Source: JAAYFJ01 sp964344295 (lineage in GTDB: Bacteria > Bacillota > Clostridia > Tissierellales > Peptoniphilaceae). From it: DNA of 64,000 bases. The stretch spans positions 77,201-141,200 of the forward strand of contig CAYFMR010000003.1 of assembly GCA_964344295.1 (NCBI GenBank). The letters run 5' to 3'. How positions within the stretch are numbered: position 1 is the first letter of the stretch; each line of letters opens with the position of its first letter. This document shows, in pieces, positions 1 to 9,112 of this stretch. The translations under genes and the position numbers were made by a program. The notes under the pieces are model-generated. The model did not search any database. It was not told the DNA's origin and saw only the letters and a list, made by a program, of their open reading frames with translations.

Positions 1-1361
1 TGGCAACGACCCTGCCGAAGTTGCCCAGTGTGTACGAGGTGGATGTGGTACGCCATTATACCGAGTTGTCTACGCTAAACTATGGTGTGGATACGGGTTT
101 TTATCCGTTGGGTTCCTGTACGATGAAATACAATCCGAAAGTCAATGAATGGGCGGCGCGCCTACCAGGCTTTGCCGAGTTGCACCCCCACCAACCCTAC
201 AGCACGACCCAGGGGATCATGGAGCTCTTGGCGGATTTGGAAGCCAAACTCTGTGCCATCTCGGGGATGGACCGCTTTACCATGCAGCCGGCAGCAGGGG
301 CTCACGGCGAGCTCACCGGGATTATGATGGTACGTAAATACCACGAAGTACATGGCGAGGGACACCGCAATAAGATTATTGTGCCGGACTCCGCCCACGG
401 GACCAATCCGGCGACAGCGGCCATGGCAGGCTACGAGATTGTCGAGGTCAAATCAACGGAACAGGGCCTGGTCGATGTGGCGGCTTTAAAGGAAGTGGCC
501 GATGAGAACTTGGCCGGTCTTATGCTCACGAACCCGAACACCTTGGGCCTATTTGAAAAGGACATCCAAGCCATTGCGGCCATCGTGCACGAAGCCGGCG
601 GTCTCTTATACTATGATGGGGCCAATGCTAACGCCATCTTGGGCCATGCCAGACCGGGGGATATGGGCTTTGATATCGTGCACTTCAACGTGCACAAGAC
701 ATTCTCCACCCCCCACGGCGGAGGCGGCCCGGGAGCCGGTCCTGTAGGCGTGGTCAAAGCTTTGGCCGATTACTTACCGGCCCCCTTATTGGATCAGAAA
801 GAGCGAGATGGCAAGCCGTACTATTACTGGAATTACGATGTACCCCGTACCATCGGCCGTGTAAAGGATTTTTACGGCCATATCGGCGTACTCGTTCGTG
901 CGTACACTTACTTGCTTTCTATGGGCAGTGACGGCTTAAAGGACGTGGCGGAAAAGGCGGTCTTAAACGCCAACTATGTACAGGAACGGTTGAAAGGGGC
1001 TTACAATGTGCCTCATGATACGCTGTGCAAACACGAGTGTGTGATTGGCGGCTTGAAAGAGCCCAACGGTACGCATACGCTGGATGTGGCCAAACGACTT
1101 TTAGACTACGGTTTTCACCCGCCGACGGTGTATTTCCCGCTGATTGTGCCGGAAGCGATGATGATCGAGCCCACGGAAACAGAGTCTAAAGAGCGGCTAG
1201 ATGAATTTGTAGATACGATGTTGACCATTGCTCAAGAGGCGAAGGAGGATCCGGAGATCCTCTTGGAAGCGCCGCATCATAAACCGGTCAGACGACCGGA
1301 TGAGACGTTGGCCGCAAGAAAGCCTAAGCTGGTGTATGGCGGTGAGGAGGAAAATCTATGA
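1..1361 (+). CDS. gcvPB: glycine dehydrogenase (decarboxylating) subunit 2, 5' truncated
   Basis: Catalytic half of the split P-protein of the glycine cleavage system. With GcvPA it decarboxylates glycine on pyridoxal phosphate and passes the aminomethyl group to lipoyl-GcvH. The frame is open to the window edge, so the start lies upstream; the TTG at 21 is internal because the family's N-terminus is longer. Visible family signatures are YPLGSCTMKYNPK near the start and NVHKTFSTPHGGGGPG around 690-740, where the lysine is the expected PLP-binding residue. The stop overlaps the lpdA start as ATGA, so the two are translationally coupled. gcvT, gcvH and gcvPA are presumably just upstream. Confidence 0.96.
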   Translation, partial: ATTLPKLPSVYEVDVVRHYTELSTLNYGVDTGFYPLGSCTMKYNPKVNEWAARLPGFAELHPHQPYSTTQGIMELLADLEAKLCAISGMDRFTMQPAAGAHGELTGIMMVRKYHEVHGEGHRNKIIVPDSAHGTNPATAAMAGYEIVEVKSTEQGLVDVAALKEVADENLAGLMLTNPNTLGLFEKDIQAIAAIVHEAGGLLYYDGANANAILGHARPGDMGFDIVHFNVHKTFSTPHGGGGPGAGPVGVVKALADYLPAPLLDQKERDGKPYYYWNYDVPRTIGRVKDFYGHIGVLVRAYTYLLSMGSDGLKDVAEKAVLNANYVQERLKGAYNVPHDTLCKHECVIGGLKEPNGTHTLDVAKRLLDYGFHPPTVYFPLIVPEAMMIEPTETESKERLDEFVDTMLTIAQEAKEDPEILLEAPHHKPVRRPDETLAARKPKLVYGGEEENL

Positions 1362-2752
1362 CCAAAGTGGCCATCATCGGCGGTGGTCCGGCAGGTTATG
1401 TTGCGGCCATTCGCGGAGCCCAACTGGGACTAGAGATTGTGTTGGTAGAAAAGGACCGCTTGGGAGGCACTTGCCTAAACCGCGGCTGCATTCCCACTAA
1501 GACGTATTTTGCCACGGCCAAGCTGATGGATGAAATGAGGCGGGCAGAGGAGTTTGCCGTCGTGGATGTCCAAGGCCACGTAGACGGCCCAGCTCTCTTG
1601 GCGCGCAAGGAACAAGTGGTGGATACATTGGTGAGGGGCATTGAGAGCATTGTCAAGAACTATCCCGCTATCACCTACATGGAAGGGGAAGCCACCATCA
1701 CAGACCCTCATACCATGACGGTAGCTGGAGAAGCGATAGAGGTGGATGCCATTGTCATTGCCACCGGCTCCAAGCCTCAAATGACTGAGACGACAGGCGT
1801 GGATTTACCAGGCGTGTTGACCAGCGACGAGTTGTTGGCCATGGACGAGGTACCGGAGAGTTTGATCGTCGTCGGTGCCGGGGTCATTGGGCTGGAGTTT
1901 GCCAGTATTTACCAAGGACTGGGCACGCAGGTGACGATGTTGGCCTCTCGCGTGTTAAAAAACGGAGACAAGGAAATCGGTCGTCGGTTGGTGCCTTTGA
2001 TGAAGGCGCAAGGCATGACCTTTTATCAAAATATCCGCGCTCAAGAGATTCGGCCGGTGGACGGCGGCTTGGAAGTGTTGGCTAAGTATAAAGATAAAGA
2101 TGGAACCGAAACAGTGCGAGCTCAGTATGTGCTCATTGCCAGTGGTCGTGGTCCGGTCTTGGAAGGGCTGAACCTGGATGAAGTCGGCGTGGCCTATAAC
2201 GATCATGGCATTGTGGTGGACGAGGGCTTTGCCACCAATGTGCCGGGGATCTACGCGATCGGCGACGTAAACGGCAGCGTGCAGTTAGCACATGTGGCCA
2301 GCGCCCAAGGGGTGGCGCTGATGGAGGATTTGGCAGGCGTACCCCGCACGGAAGTGGTGGATGTCTATCCCAGCTGTACGTTCACCTTGACGGAAGTAGC
2401 TCAAGTGGGAGCCACGGAAGAAGAGTTAAAAGAGCGGGGAGTGGACTACACGGTGTCCAAATTTAACTTTGCCGCCAATGGTAAGGCGTTGGCCATGAAC
2501 GAGGGTCAGGGGCTCGTGAAGTTCTTGGTGGACCGGGACAGGAAACTTTTGGGTGCCCATATCTTGGGACCCCATGCCAGCGATCTGATTCACGAGGCGG
2601 CGTTGGTGATGGCCAATGGCGGTGACGTGGAGACGATGACCAAGACAATCCATGCACATCCCACCTTAGGAGAGACGTTGCACGAAGCGTCCTTGGGTGT
2701 GTTTGGTCATGCCATTCATCAGGCGACCAAGCAAAAGAGAAAACGCACCTAA
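1358..2752 (+). CDS. lpdA: dihydrolipoyl dehydrogenase (L-protein / E3)
   Basis: FAD disulfide oxidoreductase of 464 residues that reoxidises dihydrolipoyl-GcvH with NAD+. The N-terminal FAD fingerprint GGGPAGYVAAI is at residues 8-18. The redox disulfide is in GGTCLNRGCIPTK (about residues 36-48). A second nucleotide fold, VVGAGVIGLEF, lies mid-protein. The C-terminal dimer-interface base HAHPTLGETLHEA is intact. Its position overlapping gcvPB argues for service to glycine cleavage rather than to a 2-oxoacid dehydrogenase, though E3 can be shared. A strong terminator follows. Confidence 0.96.
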   Translation: MTKVAIIGGGPAGYVAAIRGAQLGLEIVLVEKDRLGGTCLNRGCIPTKTYFATAKLMDEMRRAEEFAVVDVQGHVDGPALLARKEQVVDTLVRGIESIVKNYPAITYMEGEATITDPHTMTVAGEAIEVDAIVIATGSKPQMTETTGVDLPGVLTSDELLAMDEVPESLIVVGAGVIGLEFASIYQGLGTQVTMLASRVLKNGDKEIGRRLVPLMKAQGMTFYQNIRAQEIRPVDGGLEVLAKYKDKDGTETVRAQYVLIASGRGPVLEGLNLDEVGVAYNDHGIVVDEGFATNVPGIYAIGDVNGSVQLAHVASAQGVALMEDLAGVPRTEVVDVYPSCTFTLTEVAQVGATEEELKERGVDYTVSKFNFAANGKALAMNEGQGLVKFLVDRDRKLLGAHILGPHASDLIHEAALVMANGGDVETMTKTIHAHPTLGETLHEASLGVFGHAIHQATKQKRKRT

Positions 2753-2765
2753 ACTGATGAGAGCA

Positions 2766-2821
2766 TAAAAAAAGATCCGACACGAGGAGACTTGGAGAGT
2801 CCGTCGTTCGGATCTTTTTTA
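2766..2821. terminator. bidirectional terminator between lpdA and thiW
   Basis: A-tract, then GATCCGA, a long loop, TCGGATC, then a T-tract. The A and T tracts flank the stem symmetrically, so it can end both the rightward lpdA and the leftward thiW transcripts. Confidence 0.88.
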
Positions 2822-2835
2822 CGTATGCAAGGGCT

Positions 2836-3342
2836 TTAGCGGAAGTGACTTTGCCATTTTTCCAAAGGCATGGTGTGGTTCAAGGCTTTCAATAAGAGGC
2901 CGCCGAGTATGGCTCCACCAGTGGTGCTGATGAAAAAGGGCACCAGGAAGGCATAGAAGACCACATTTTTTTGCATCACTAAAAGGGCGATGGGGTAGGC
3001 CAAGAAGGAGCCGAGGACACCTGTTCCCAAGATTTCACCGATCATGGCGGCCCAGATGTGTTTCCACTTGGTAAAGAAGAGACCGGCCAGTAAGGCGCCG
3101 CACATACTGCCGGGATAGGCGAGAAGTGTGCCGGAACCGATCATAATGCGGATGGTGGAAGTGACAAAGGCGCAAGCCACTGCCCACGCGGGACCCAAGA
3201 GCACGGAAGCAATGACATTGATCAGATGCTGCACGGGAAAGCATTTGGAAGCTCCAATGGGGATGTAGAGAAAGGATAAGATGACGCCCAGGGCACAGAG
3301 AATGCCGCCTAGGGCCAGTTTTTTTGTGACAGATGATTGCAT
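2836..3342 (-). CDS. thiW: ThiW-family ECF transporter substrate-binding subunit
   Basis: Integral membrane protein of 168 residues resembling ThiW, an S component of energy-coupling factor transporters linked to uptake of the thiamine thiazole moiety. The family-like blocks KCFPVQHLINVIASVLLGP, the TLLAYPGSMCGALLAGL stretch and GEILGTGVLGSFLAYP sit in five to six hydrophobic helices. The start at 3342 is chosen because AAGGAG lies ten bases upstream; an in-frame ATG at 3366 has no such site. No EcfA or EcfT genes are nearby, so it would have to use a shared energising module. The substrate is inferred from family resemblance only. No TPP riboswitch motifs are visible upstream. Confidence 0.82.
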   Translation of the reverse strand: MQSSVTKKLALGGILCALGVILSFLYIPIGASKCFPVQHLINVIASVLLGPAWAVACAFVTSTIRIMIGSGTLLAYPGSMCGALLAGLFFTKWKHIWAAMIGEILGTGVLGSFLAYPIALLVMQKNVVFYAFLVPFFISTTGGAILGGLLLKALNHTMPLEKWQSHFR

Positions 3343-3382
3343 AGTAGCATGTCTCCTTATGGTCATAGATGGTTACGTGTTG

Positions 3383-3411
3383 ATTATAGCATTGAAGAAA
3401 AAAGAAGACAA
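3383..3411 (-). promoter_or_regulatory. promoter of thiW
   Basis: On the minus strand, TTGTCT and TATAAT are 17 bases apart, with TG one base upstream of the -10 (extended -10). The -10 lies about 40 bases before the thiW start. Confidence 0.72.
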
Positions 3412-3432
3412 TAAAGGCGAGGGCAGTTCTGT

Positions 3433-3461
3433 TTGTCGCCGAGTCAACCTTGGGGTACAAT
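3433..3461 (+). promoter_or_regulatory. promoter of the cca-glmM-degV-mnmA block
   Basis: TTGTCG and TACAAT are separated by 17 bases and lie just upstream of the cca ribosome-binding site, back to back with the thiW promoter. Confidence 0.68.
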
Positions 3462-3484
3462 GGGAAAAAGGGGGTGAGGATGTG

Positions 3485-4864
3485 ATGGCAGAGGGAAAGG
3501 ATATGTGGCGAGAGTGGCCCAAAGAGGTTAGGCCGGTGGGTGAGGCTTTGGAGGCTCGAGGTTATCGTGCTTATGTGGTAGGTGGTGCCGTGCGGGATCG
3601 CCTGGGGGAAAGAGTGCCCACGGATTGGGATATGACCACGGATGCCACGCCGGAAGAGATGGGCGAGGTATTTGCATTATTTTCCACGACCTGGGAAGGG
3701 GCCAAATTCGGTACGGTGGGGGTGCTGGTCAACGGAGTGCAGGTGGAGGTGACCACCATGCGTCAAGACGGAGTCTACACGGACAGTCGCCATCCGGACC
3801 AGGTGCATTATACCACCTCGCTACACGAGGATCTGGCTCGCCGGGATTTTACCATCAATGCCATGGCCTGGTCTCCACGAGAGGGCCTGGTGGATCCTTT
3901 CGGAGGTCGCGCAGACTATCAAGCCCGGATGATCAGGGCGGTGGGTGAACCGCAACGACGTATGCAGGAAGACGCTCTACGCCTGCTGCGCGCCATTCGC
4001 TTTGCCGGCCAGCTGGGGTTTCAGGTGGAGGCAGAGACAAAAAAGGCTTTACAGGCGGAGGCTCCTCGGATTCAAACGACTGCTAAGGAGCGGGTGGGGC
4101 AGGAGATGGTGAGGATCATGACCCAAGAAGATCCTACCGGAGCCTTGAAAGCGATGGAGCAGTGGGGACTTTTGCGAGAACTCTTTCCTGCACTTCAAGC
4201 CATGGTGGGCTTTCCACAAAAGAGCCCATACCATCAATGGACCCTGTGGGAGCATACGCTGCTCGTGGTACAAGAGGTGGCTCGGGTGTCGACTCAGTTA
4301 GCTCTGCGTTTTGCGGCGCTTTTTCACGATGTGGGCAAACCGGCTACCCAGGTCATCGATGAGGACGGAATAGCTCATTACCACGGCCACGATGCTTTAG
4401 GAGCCCAGATGGCCTATGACACCATCCTCCAGTTGGGGTTGGGCAAGTCCTTAGCGAAGGAAACGGCCGGCTATATTGCGGAGCATATGCGAGCGCATGT
4501 GCCCATGGGATCGAAAGGGCTGGGGCGATTGATTCATCGCGTGGGGGCAGAGGCCGTTTTGGAACTGGTCACGTTGTGGCGCGCTGATCGCCTAGCTACA
4601 CAAGACGGACGCGGGTTAGAAGACATTGAGGCAAAGGAAAGGGCCCTGCAGGATTACTTAGACCGGTCTGTGCCCACCCACACGCGTGCCTTGGCGATTA
4701 ACGGTGACGATCTATTGCACATTGGGTATAGACAAGGTAAAATAATAGGAGAAACCTTGCAGTTGCTATTAGAGCGTGTATGGGAAGATCCAGGGTTTAA
4801 CGAAAAAGAGAAATTATTGGCATGGGCGAAAGAACGCCTAGACGCCGAGAACGGAGAGGTATAA
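3485..4864 (+). CDS. cca: CCA tRNA nucleotidyltransferase with HD domain
   Basis: Class II nucleotidyltransferase of 459 residues that repairs or completes the 3' CCA of tRNAs. The head domain shows VVGGAVRDRL and the metal-binding pair in PTDWDMTTDA (about residues 35-55). The C-terminal half has an HD phosphohydrolase motif, FHDVGKP. I take the ATG at 3485, placed five bases after GGTGAGG; the frame is open further upstream but would run into the promoter. The tRNA genes complete in this window already encode CCA, so the enzyme is probably for repair. The stop overlaps glmM as TAATG. Confidence 0.93.
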   Translation: MAEGKDMWREWPKEVRPVGEALEARGYRAYVVGGAVRDRLGERVPTDWDMTTDATPEEMGEVFALFSTTWEGAKFGTVGVLVNGVQVEVTTMRQDGVYTDSRHPDQVHYTTSLHEDLARRDFTINAMAWSPREGLVDPFGGRADYQARMIRAVGEPQRRMQEDALRLLRAIRFAGQLGFQVEAETKKALQAEAPRIQTTAKERVGQEMVRIMTQEDPTGALKAMEQWGLLRELFPALQAMVGFPQKSPYHQWTLWEHTLLVVQEVARVSTQLALRFAALFHDVGKPATQVIDEDGIAHYHGHDALGAQMAYDTILQLGLGKSLAKETAGYIAEHMRAHVPMGSKGLGRLIHRVGAEAVLELVTLWRADRLATQDGRGLEDIEAKERALQDYLDRSVPTHTRALAINGDDLLHIGYRQGKIIGETLQLLLERVWEDPGFNEKEKLLAWAKERLDAENGEV

Positions 4865-6207
4865 TGGGAAGACTTTTTGGAACAGACGGGGTTCGCGGCA
4901 TTGCGAACCGGGAACTATCGGCTACTTTGGCGTATCAACTGGGGCGAGCCGCAGCGAAAGTGTTGGGCGGTGGCAAACGAGGTCTGATTTTGGTCGGCCG
5001 GGACACGAGACGCTCCGGCAGCATGTTAGAAGCAGCATTGCAGGCGGGAATTTGTTCCATGGGTCTAGACGTAGGCGCTTTGGGCATTGTTCCCACGCCG
5101 GCGGTGTCTTATCTGACGCGTCGCTACGAAGCCCTTTGTGGCATAGTCATCAGCGCCTCCCATAATCCTGGGGAGTATAACGGCATTAAGTTTTTTAACA
5201 GTGAGGGTTTTAAGCTCCGCGATGAGTTGGAAGATGAAATCGAAAGCGTTTTAAAAGAAAGCTTTTACTGGGAAGGGCCGACCGGGGAAGACGTAGGCCT
5301 GGTTTACGATTACAGCCATGGGATTGCCGATTATGAAGACTATTTGACAGAGGCTATGCCCGTGGATCTCACCGGTGTGAAAGTTGCCTTGGACACGGGG
5401 CATGGAGCCCTGTTTGGCATTGCTCCTCGCGTGTTTAAAAGACTGGGCGCACAGGTGATTTTGGCCAATGCGGAACCGGATGGCATGAACATTAACCGCC
5501 ATTGTGGATCTACCAACCCCCATATGATCCAACAGATGGTGCTGGAATCCGGGGCCGATGTAGGATTTAGCTTTGATGGTGATGGAGACCGGGTCATCGC
5601 CGTGGATGAGCGAGGCAAGATCATTGACGGAGACCATATTTTGGCCATTTGCGCCAAATGGCTTAAGGCCCATGATCGCTTACCGGGCGATCAGGTCGTA
5701 GGCACGGTGATGAGCAATTTGGGCTTAAAGAAATTCTTGGAAAGCCAAGGAATGAGGCTACACATGGCTCCGGTGGGAGACCGCTATGTCTTGGAATGGA
5801 TGCAGGAAAAAGGCGCGGTGCTCGGGGGCGAACAAAGCGGCCACATTATCTTTTTAGACTACAACACCACGGGGGATGGTTTGGCGACGGGGCTGCATCT
5901 TTTGGAAATCGCCATGGATATGGGACAACCCCTGTCGGAGCTAAATGATTTAATGACGAATTATCCCCAAATTCTGGTCAATGCCAAAGTCCCTAATGAC
6001 AAAAAAAACAGCTATGCAGAAAATCAGGTCATCGCTGCGGCTATTAAAGACTTGGAAGAGACTTTTCGTGATGAGGGACGCGTGGTCATTCGCCCTTCAG
6101 GCACAGAACCTTTGGTGCGTGTCATGATTGAGGGTAAAGACCAAGAATGGATTCAAGAAAAGGCCATGGCACTGGCCAAGCTGATTGAGGAGAATCTTTA
6201 TGATTGA
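4864..6207 (+). CDS. glmM: phosphoglucosamine mutase
   Basis: Interconverts glucosamine-6-phosphate and glucosamine-1-phosphate on the route to UDP-GlcNAc for peptidoglycan. The protein has 447 residues. It opens with the family hallmark GRLFGTDGVRGIAN, has the phosphoserine loop ISASHNPGEYNGIKFF (about residues 97-112), the magnesium loop FDGDGDRVI, and a C-terminal sugar-phosphate loop RPSGTEPLVRVM. The start at 4864 fits the conserved N-terminus and overlaps the cca stop; upstream in-frame codons encode a non-conserved arginine-rich tail. The last eight bases overlap the next degV gene. Confidence 0.96.
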   Translation: MGRLFGTDGVRGIANRELSATLAYQLGRAAAKVLGGGKRGLILVGRDTRRSGSMLEAALQAGICSMGLDVGALGIVPTPAVSYLTRRYEALCGIVISASHNPGEYNGIKFFNSEGFKLRDELEDEIESVLKESFYWEGPTGEDVGLVYDYSHGIADYEDYLTEAMPVDLTGVKVALDTGHGALFGIAPRVFKRLGAQVILANAEPDGMNINRHCGSTNPHMIQQMVLESGADVGFSFDGDGDRVIAVDERGKIIDGDHILAICAKWLKAHDRLPGDQVVGTVMSNLGLKKFLESQGMRLHMAPVGDRYVLEWMQEKGAVLGGEQSGHIIFLDYNTTGDGLATGLHLLEIAMDMGQPLSELNDLMTNYPQILVNAKVPNDKKNSYAENQVIAAAIKDLEETFRDEGRVVIRPSGTEPLVRVMIEGKDQEWIQEKAMALAKLIEENLYD

Positions 6208-7066
6208 TACCAATAAACATATTGCGATTATTTCGGATTCGGCAGCGGATATTTCCCGCCAAGAGGAAAAGGAATGGGGCATTACCATGGTCCCGTTTTA
6301 CATTGACATGGGCCACCATTCCTTTGTCGATGATGAAAATCTAGATGTAGAGGCGCTTTTAAAGGCCATGGACGAAACTGCGAACTTAAGCCCTGTTAAG
6401 ACGGCTTGCCCCTCTCCCGGAGCCTATTTAGAAGCGATGAAACAGGCCGAGGCGGATCATATTTTTATTTTGACCATTTCTCGAAAACTCTCAGCTTCCT
6501 GGGAGAGCGCCATGGCCGCCAAACGTGGATTTTTGGAAAGCTTCCCCCAAAAAAAGGTGGAGGTCATCGATTCCATGAGTGCTGCGGCCGGCAGCGGCTT
6601 GGTATTACAAACGTTGGCCGAGTATGTGCGCGAGGGCCTGGACTTTGACGTCGTGACCGAGAAAATTCGCAAGTTTGCGGAAGGGATGAGAACCTTTTTC
6701 GTCTTGGATTCTTTGGAAAACCTGATTAAAAACGGTCGGCTTCCCTTGTTAAAAGGGGCCCTTGCCAAAATGTTGGGGATTAAAGTTATTTTAGGCTCCA
6801 ATGGACAAGGGGAGATTGAGGCCTTTGAAAAGCACAGGGGTCTAAAGAAGACGTTGCAGCGCATGGCGGAAACGGTAGTCTCTTTGGCGGAAAAGCCGGA
6901 GGACCAGACACTCTATATCACTTATGCAGGAGATCCGGCTAATGCATTACAGCTAAAAAAACTGGTGCAAGAACGTATGACTTGGAAAGAGATTGTGATG
7001 CACCACTCCCGTGGCCTGTCGACATCCTATACGCAACGTAACGGGGTCGTGGTGGCATTTCGATAG
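6200..7066 (+). CDS. DegV family fatty-acid-binding protein (copy 1)
   Basis: DegV/FakB-type protein of 288 residues. Members bind a single fatty acid and, where studied (FakB), present it to the FakA kinase for phosphorylation and phospholipid synthesis. Visible family segments are IISDSAADIS at the N-terminus, ILTISRKLSASWESA around residues 90-105 and the C-terminal fatty-acid-pocket region with KMLGIKVILGSNGQGE. The start at 6200 has GAGGA upstream and overlaps the glmM stop, so coupling is likely. A close paralogue follows immediately. No fakA gene is in the window, so ligand and partner are inferred. Confidence 0.9.
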   Translation: MIDTNKHIAIISDSAADISRQEEKEWGITMVPFYIDMGHHSFVDDENLDVEALLKAMDETANLSPVKTACPSPGAYLEAMKQAEADHIFILTISRKLSASWESAMAAKRGFLESFPQKKVEVIDSMSAAAGSGLVLQTLAEYVREGLDFDVVTEKIRKFAEGMRTFFVLDSLENLIKNGRLPLLKGALAKMLGIKVILGSNGQGEIEAFEKHRGLKKTLQRMAETVVSLAEKPEDQTLYITYAGDPANALQLKKLVQERMTWKEIVMHHSRGLSTSYTQRNGVVVAFR

Positions 7067-7163
7067 CAAGAAGGTAGATTGAGACGGTCTGGGCACCATT
7101 GAAAGTGATGAAAAGTGATGATAAGAAGATAAGTTGGGATGGGGACAAGCGAGGAGAATGTTT

Positions 7164-8021
7164 ATGACGAATACAGCAAAAGGGATAGGGATCATCGCGG
7201 ATACATCGGCAGATATTTCTTATGAGCAGGAAAAAGAGTGGGGCGTCAAAATGATTCCCTTTTATATTGATGTGGATCACCAAACGTTTGTGGATGATGA
7301 GCAGTTGAATAAAGAAGAGTTGTTGGTGGCCATGGAAAATTCCCGTGAATTCATCCGTTCCGCGTGCGCTTCCCCAGGAGTGTACTTGGATGCGATGAGA
7401 GATATGAAGCAAGATGAAATCATCGTATTGACCATTTCTCGTAAATTATCTGGCTCTTGGGATAGTGCTAGAGCGGCCAGAGAGTACTTTCTAAAAGAAT
7501 TCCCCCATAAAAAAGTAGAGGTTATCGATTGCCTGACGGCAGCGGCGGGCGCCGGATTGGCCTTGCATACTTTGGTAGAGTATGTTAAAGAGGGCTGGGA
7601 TTTGGACACGGTGACCCATAAGATTCAAGAGTTTACCAAGCAGGCGAGAACTTTTTTGGTACTGGATTCCCTAGATGTGGTGATTAAAAATGGCCGAGTA
7701 CCTCTGCTCAAAGGGAAAATCGCTAAGATGTTGGGAATCAAACTGGTTTTGGGCTCCAACGGCGAAGGCGAAATCATTATGTATGACAAACATCGCGGAC
7801 TGAAGCGTACGATGCAGGAAATGGGGCAGCTCATCAGCTCTTTGGTGGAATGCCCTGAAGAAAAAACGCTATTTATCTCTTACGCGGGAAGTGCGGCTAA
7901 TGCTTTGCAATTAAAAGAGCTTTTAACCAAGCATCTAAACTGGAAGGACGTCGTCGTCAACCATACCAGGGGCGTTTGCACAATGTATGCTCAGCGTAAC
8001 GACGTGATTGTGGCATTCTGA
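7164..8021 (+). CDS. DegV family fatty-acid-binding protein (copy 2)
   Basis: Second tandem DegV/FakB-like protein, 285 residues, colinear and closely similar to copy 1 along its length (shared EEKEWG/EKEWGV, VEVID, AKMLGIK, HRGLK blocks). Start at 7164 is preferred because GAGGAG ends seven bases before it; an ATG at 7158 is too close to that site. The stop overlaps the mnmA start as TGATG. The two copies may bind different chains (in Firmicutes, FakB paralogues differ in saturated versus unsaturated preference), but that cannot be read from sequence here. Confidence 0.9.
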   Translation: MTNTAKGIGIIADTSADISYEQEKEWGVKMIPFYIDVDHQTFVDDEQLNKEELLVAMENSREFIRSACASPGVYLDAMRDMKQDEIIVLTISRKLSGSWDSARAAREYFLKEFPHKKVEVIDCLTAAAGAGLALHTLVEYVKEGWDLDTVTHKIQEFTKQARTFLVLDSLDVVIKNGRVPLLKGKIAKMLGIKLVLGSNGEGEIIMYDKHRGLKRTMQEMGQLISSLVECPEEKTLFISYAGSAANALQLKELLTKHLNWKDVVVNHTRGVCTMYAQRNDVIVAF

Positions 8022-9058
8022 TGAAACGTGTATTATTAGGCATGAGTGGCGGTGTGGACAGTGCTGTGGCCGCAACTTTGTTGCAAAGAGAAGGGTATGA
8101 GGTGCACGGGGTCACGCTAAAGACGCTCCCTCAGATGGATTCTACTGCTATTGCTGATGCGGAGAACGTGGCCAAATCCTTGGGGATGACATGGGAATTG
8201 GTGGATGTTTCCGAGGATTTTAAAAAAAGGGTTACCGATCCGTTTTTGGAAAGTTTTCAACGAGGTGAAACGCCCAATCCCTGTGTCATTTGCAATAAGG
8301 AAGTGAAGCTGAAATACTTATTCCAAGTGGCTGACAAAAGGGGCTACTGTGATGTGGCCACGGGTCATTATGCACGCATCGAACGAGATGACGAAGGCTA
8401 TGGTCTGTTTAAGGGGTTAGACGACAAGAAAGACCAAAGCTATTTTCTCTATGCCATTGATCCGGCTTGGCTCCCCCGGTTGCGTTTTCCCTTAGGAGGG
8501 TGGACTAAAGACAAAGTACGCCAATTGGCGGCAGAAGCGCGCTTAGCGGTGGCTTCCAAAAAGGATAGCGAGGATTTGTGCTTTGTGTTTGACGGAGACT
8601 TGGAAGGCTACTTTACAGACCATGGCGTAGGTGATACGCCGGGTTCCTATGTGGATGCCGCCGGACGTGTGTTGGGGACACATCGCGGTGTGCATCACTA
8701 CACAATCGGCCAGCGCAAGGGACTGGGCATCGCTTTGGGACAAAAAGTCTTTGTGACCAGAATCGACGCTGCCACCAACGAAGTGGTCTTGGGGACCCAT
8801 GAGCAGCTAATGGCCAGAGAGGTGACGTTGCGGGAGTTTCAATGGCTGAGAAAGCCAAAACCGGATGACGAACTGACGGGGAGGGGCCGATATGGTGGGC
8901 ACAATGAGCCGTTAACGGTAGACGAGACGGGCGGCGAGGTGCACGTGACCTTTATCGCGCCGCAACGGGCCTTGACGCCGGGGCAGAGCTTAGTCATTTA
9001 TCGGGAAGAGCAGGTCCTGGGTGGCGGCGTCATCGAAACAGTGTGTCCGCAGGAATAA
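8021..9058 (+). CDS. mnmA: tRNA-specific 2-thiouridylase
   Basis: Adds sulfur to U34 of tRNA-Lys, -Glu and -Gln. The 345-residue protein starts with the ATP-pyrophosphatase loop LLGMSGGVDSAVAA (residues 5-18). The catalytic cysteines are in TPNPCVICNKEVK and in KDSEDLCFV; the latter is usually DSQDICF, a conservative change. TGHYARI and HHYTIGQRKGLGIA are further family blocks. The segment between the P-loop and TPNPC is somewhat shorter than in the E. coli enzyme. It is coupled to the upstream degV and followed by a strong terminator. Confidence 0.94.
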   Translation: MKRVLLGMSGGVDSAVAATLLQREGYEVHGVTLKTLPQMDSTAIADAENVAKSLGMTWELVDVSEDFKKRVTDPFLESFQRGETPNPCVICNKEVKLKYLFQVADKRGYCDVATGHYARIERDDEGYGLFKGLDDKKDQSYFLYAIDPAWLPRLRFPLGGWTKDKVRQLAAEARLAVASKKDSEDLCFVFDGDLEGYFTDHGVGDTPGSYVDAAGRVLGTHRGVHHYTIGQRKGLGIALGQKVFVTRIDAATNEVVLGTHEQLMAREVTLREFQWLRKPKPDDELTGRGRYGGHNEPLTVDETGGEVHVTFIAPQRALTPGQSLVIYREEQVLGGGVIETVCPQE

Positions 9059-9076
9059 AGGAATAGGAAGATTCGC

Positions 9077-9105
9077 AAGAGCTTGCAGGTGCAGGCTCTT
9101 TTTTT
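9077..9105 (+). terminator. terminator after mnmA
   Basis: AAGAGC pairs with GCTCTT around an inner TGCA/TGCA helix, followed by a run of T. It ends the cca-mnmA unit. Confidence 0.9.
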
Positions 9106-9112
9106 GTACAGT

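Noticed and set aside
3343..3420. TPP riboswitch before thiW
   Set aside because: The leader is short and lacks the CTGAGA and ACCTGATCTGGATAATGCC-like aptamer segments.
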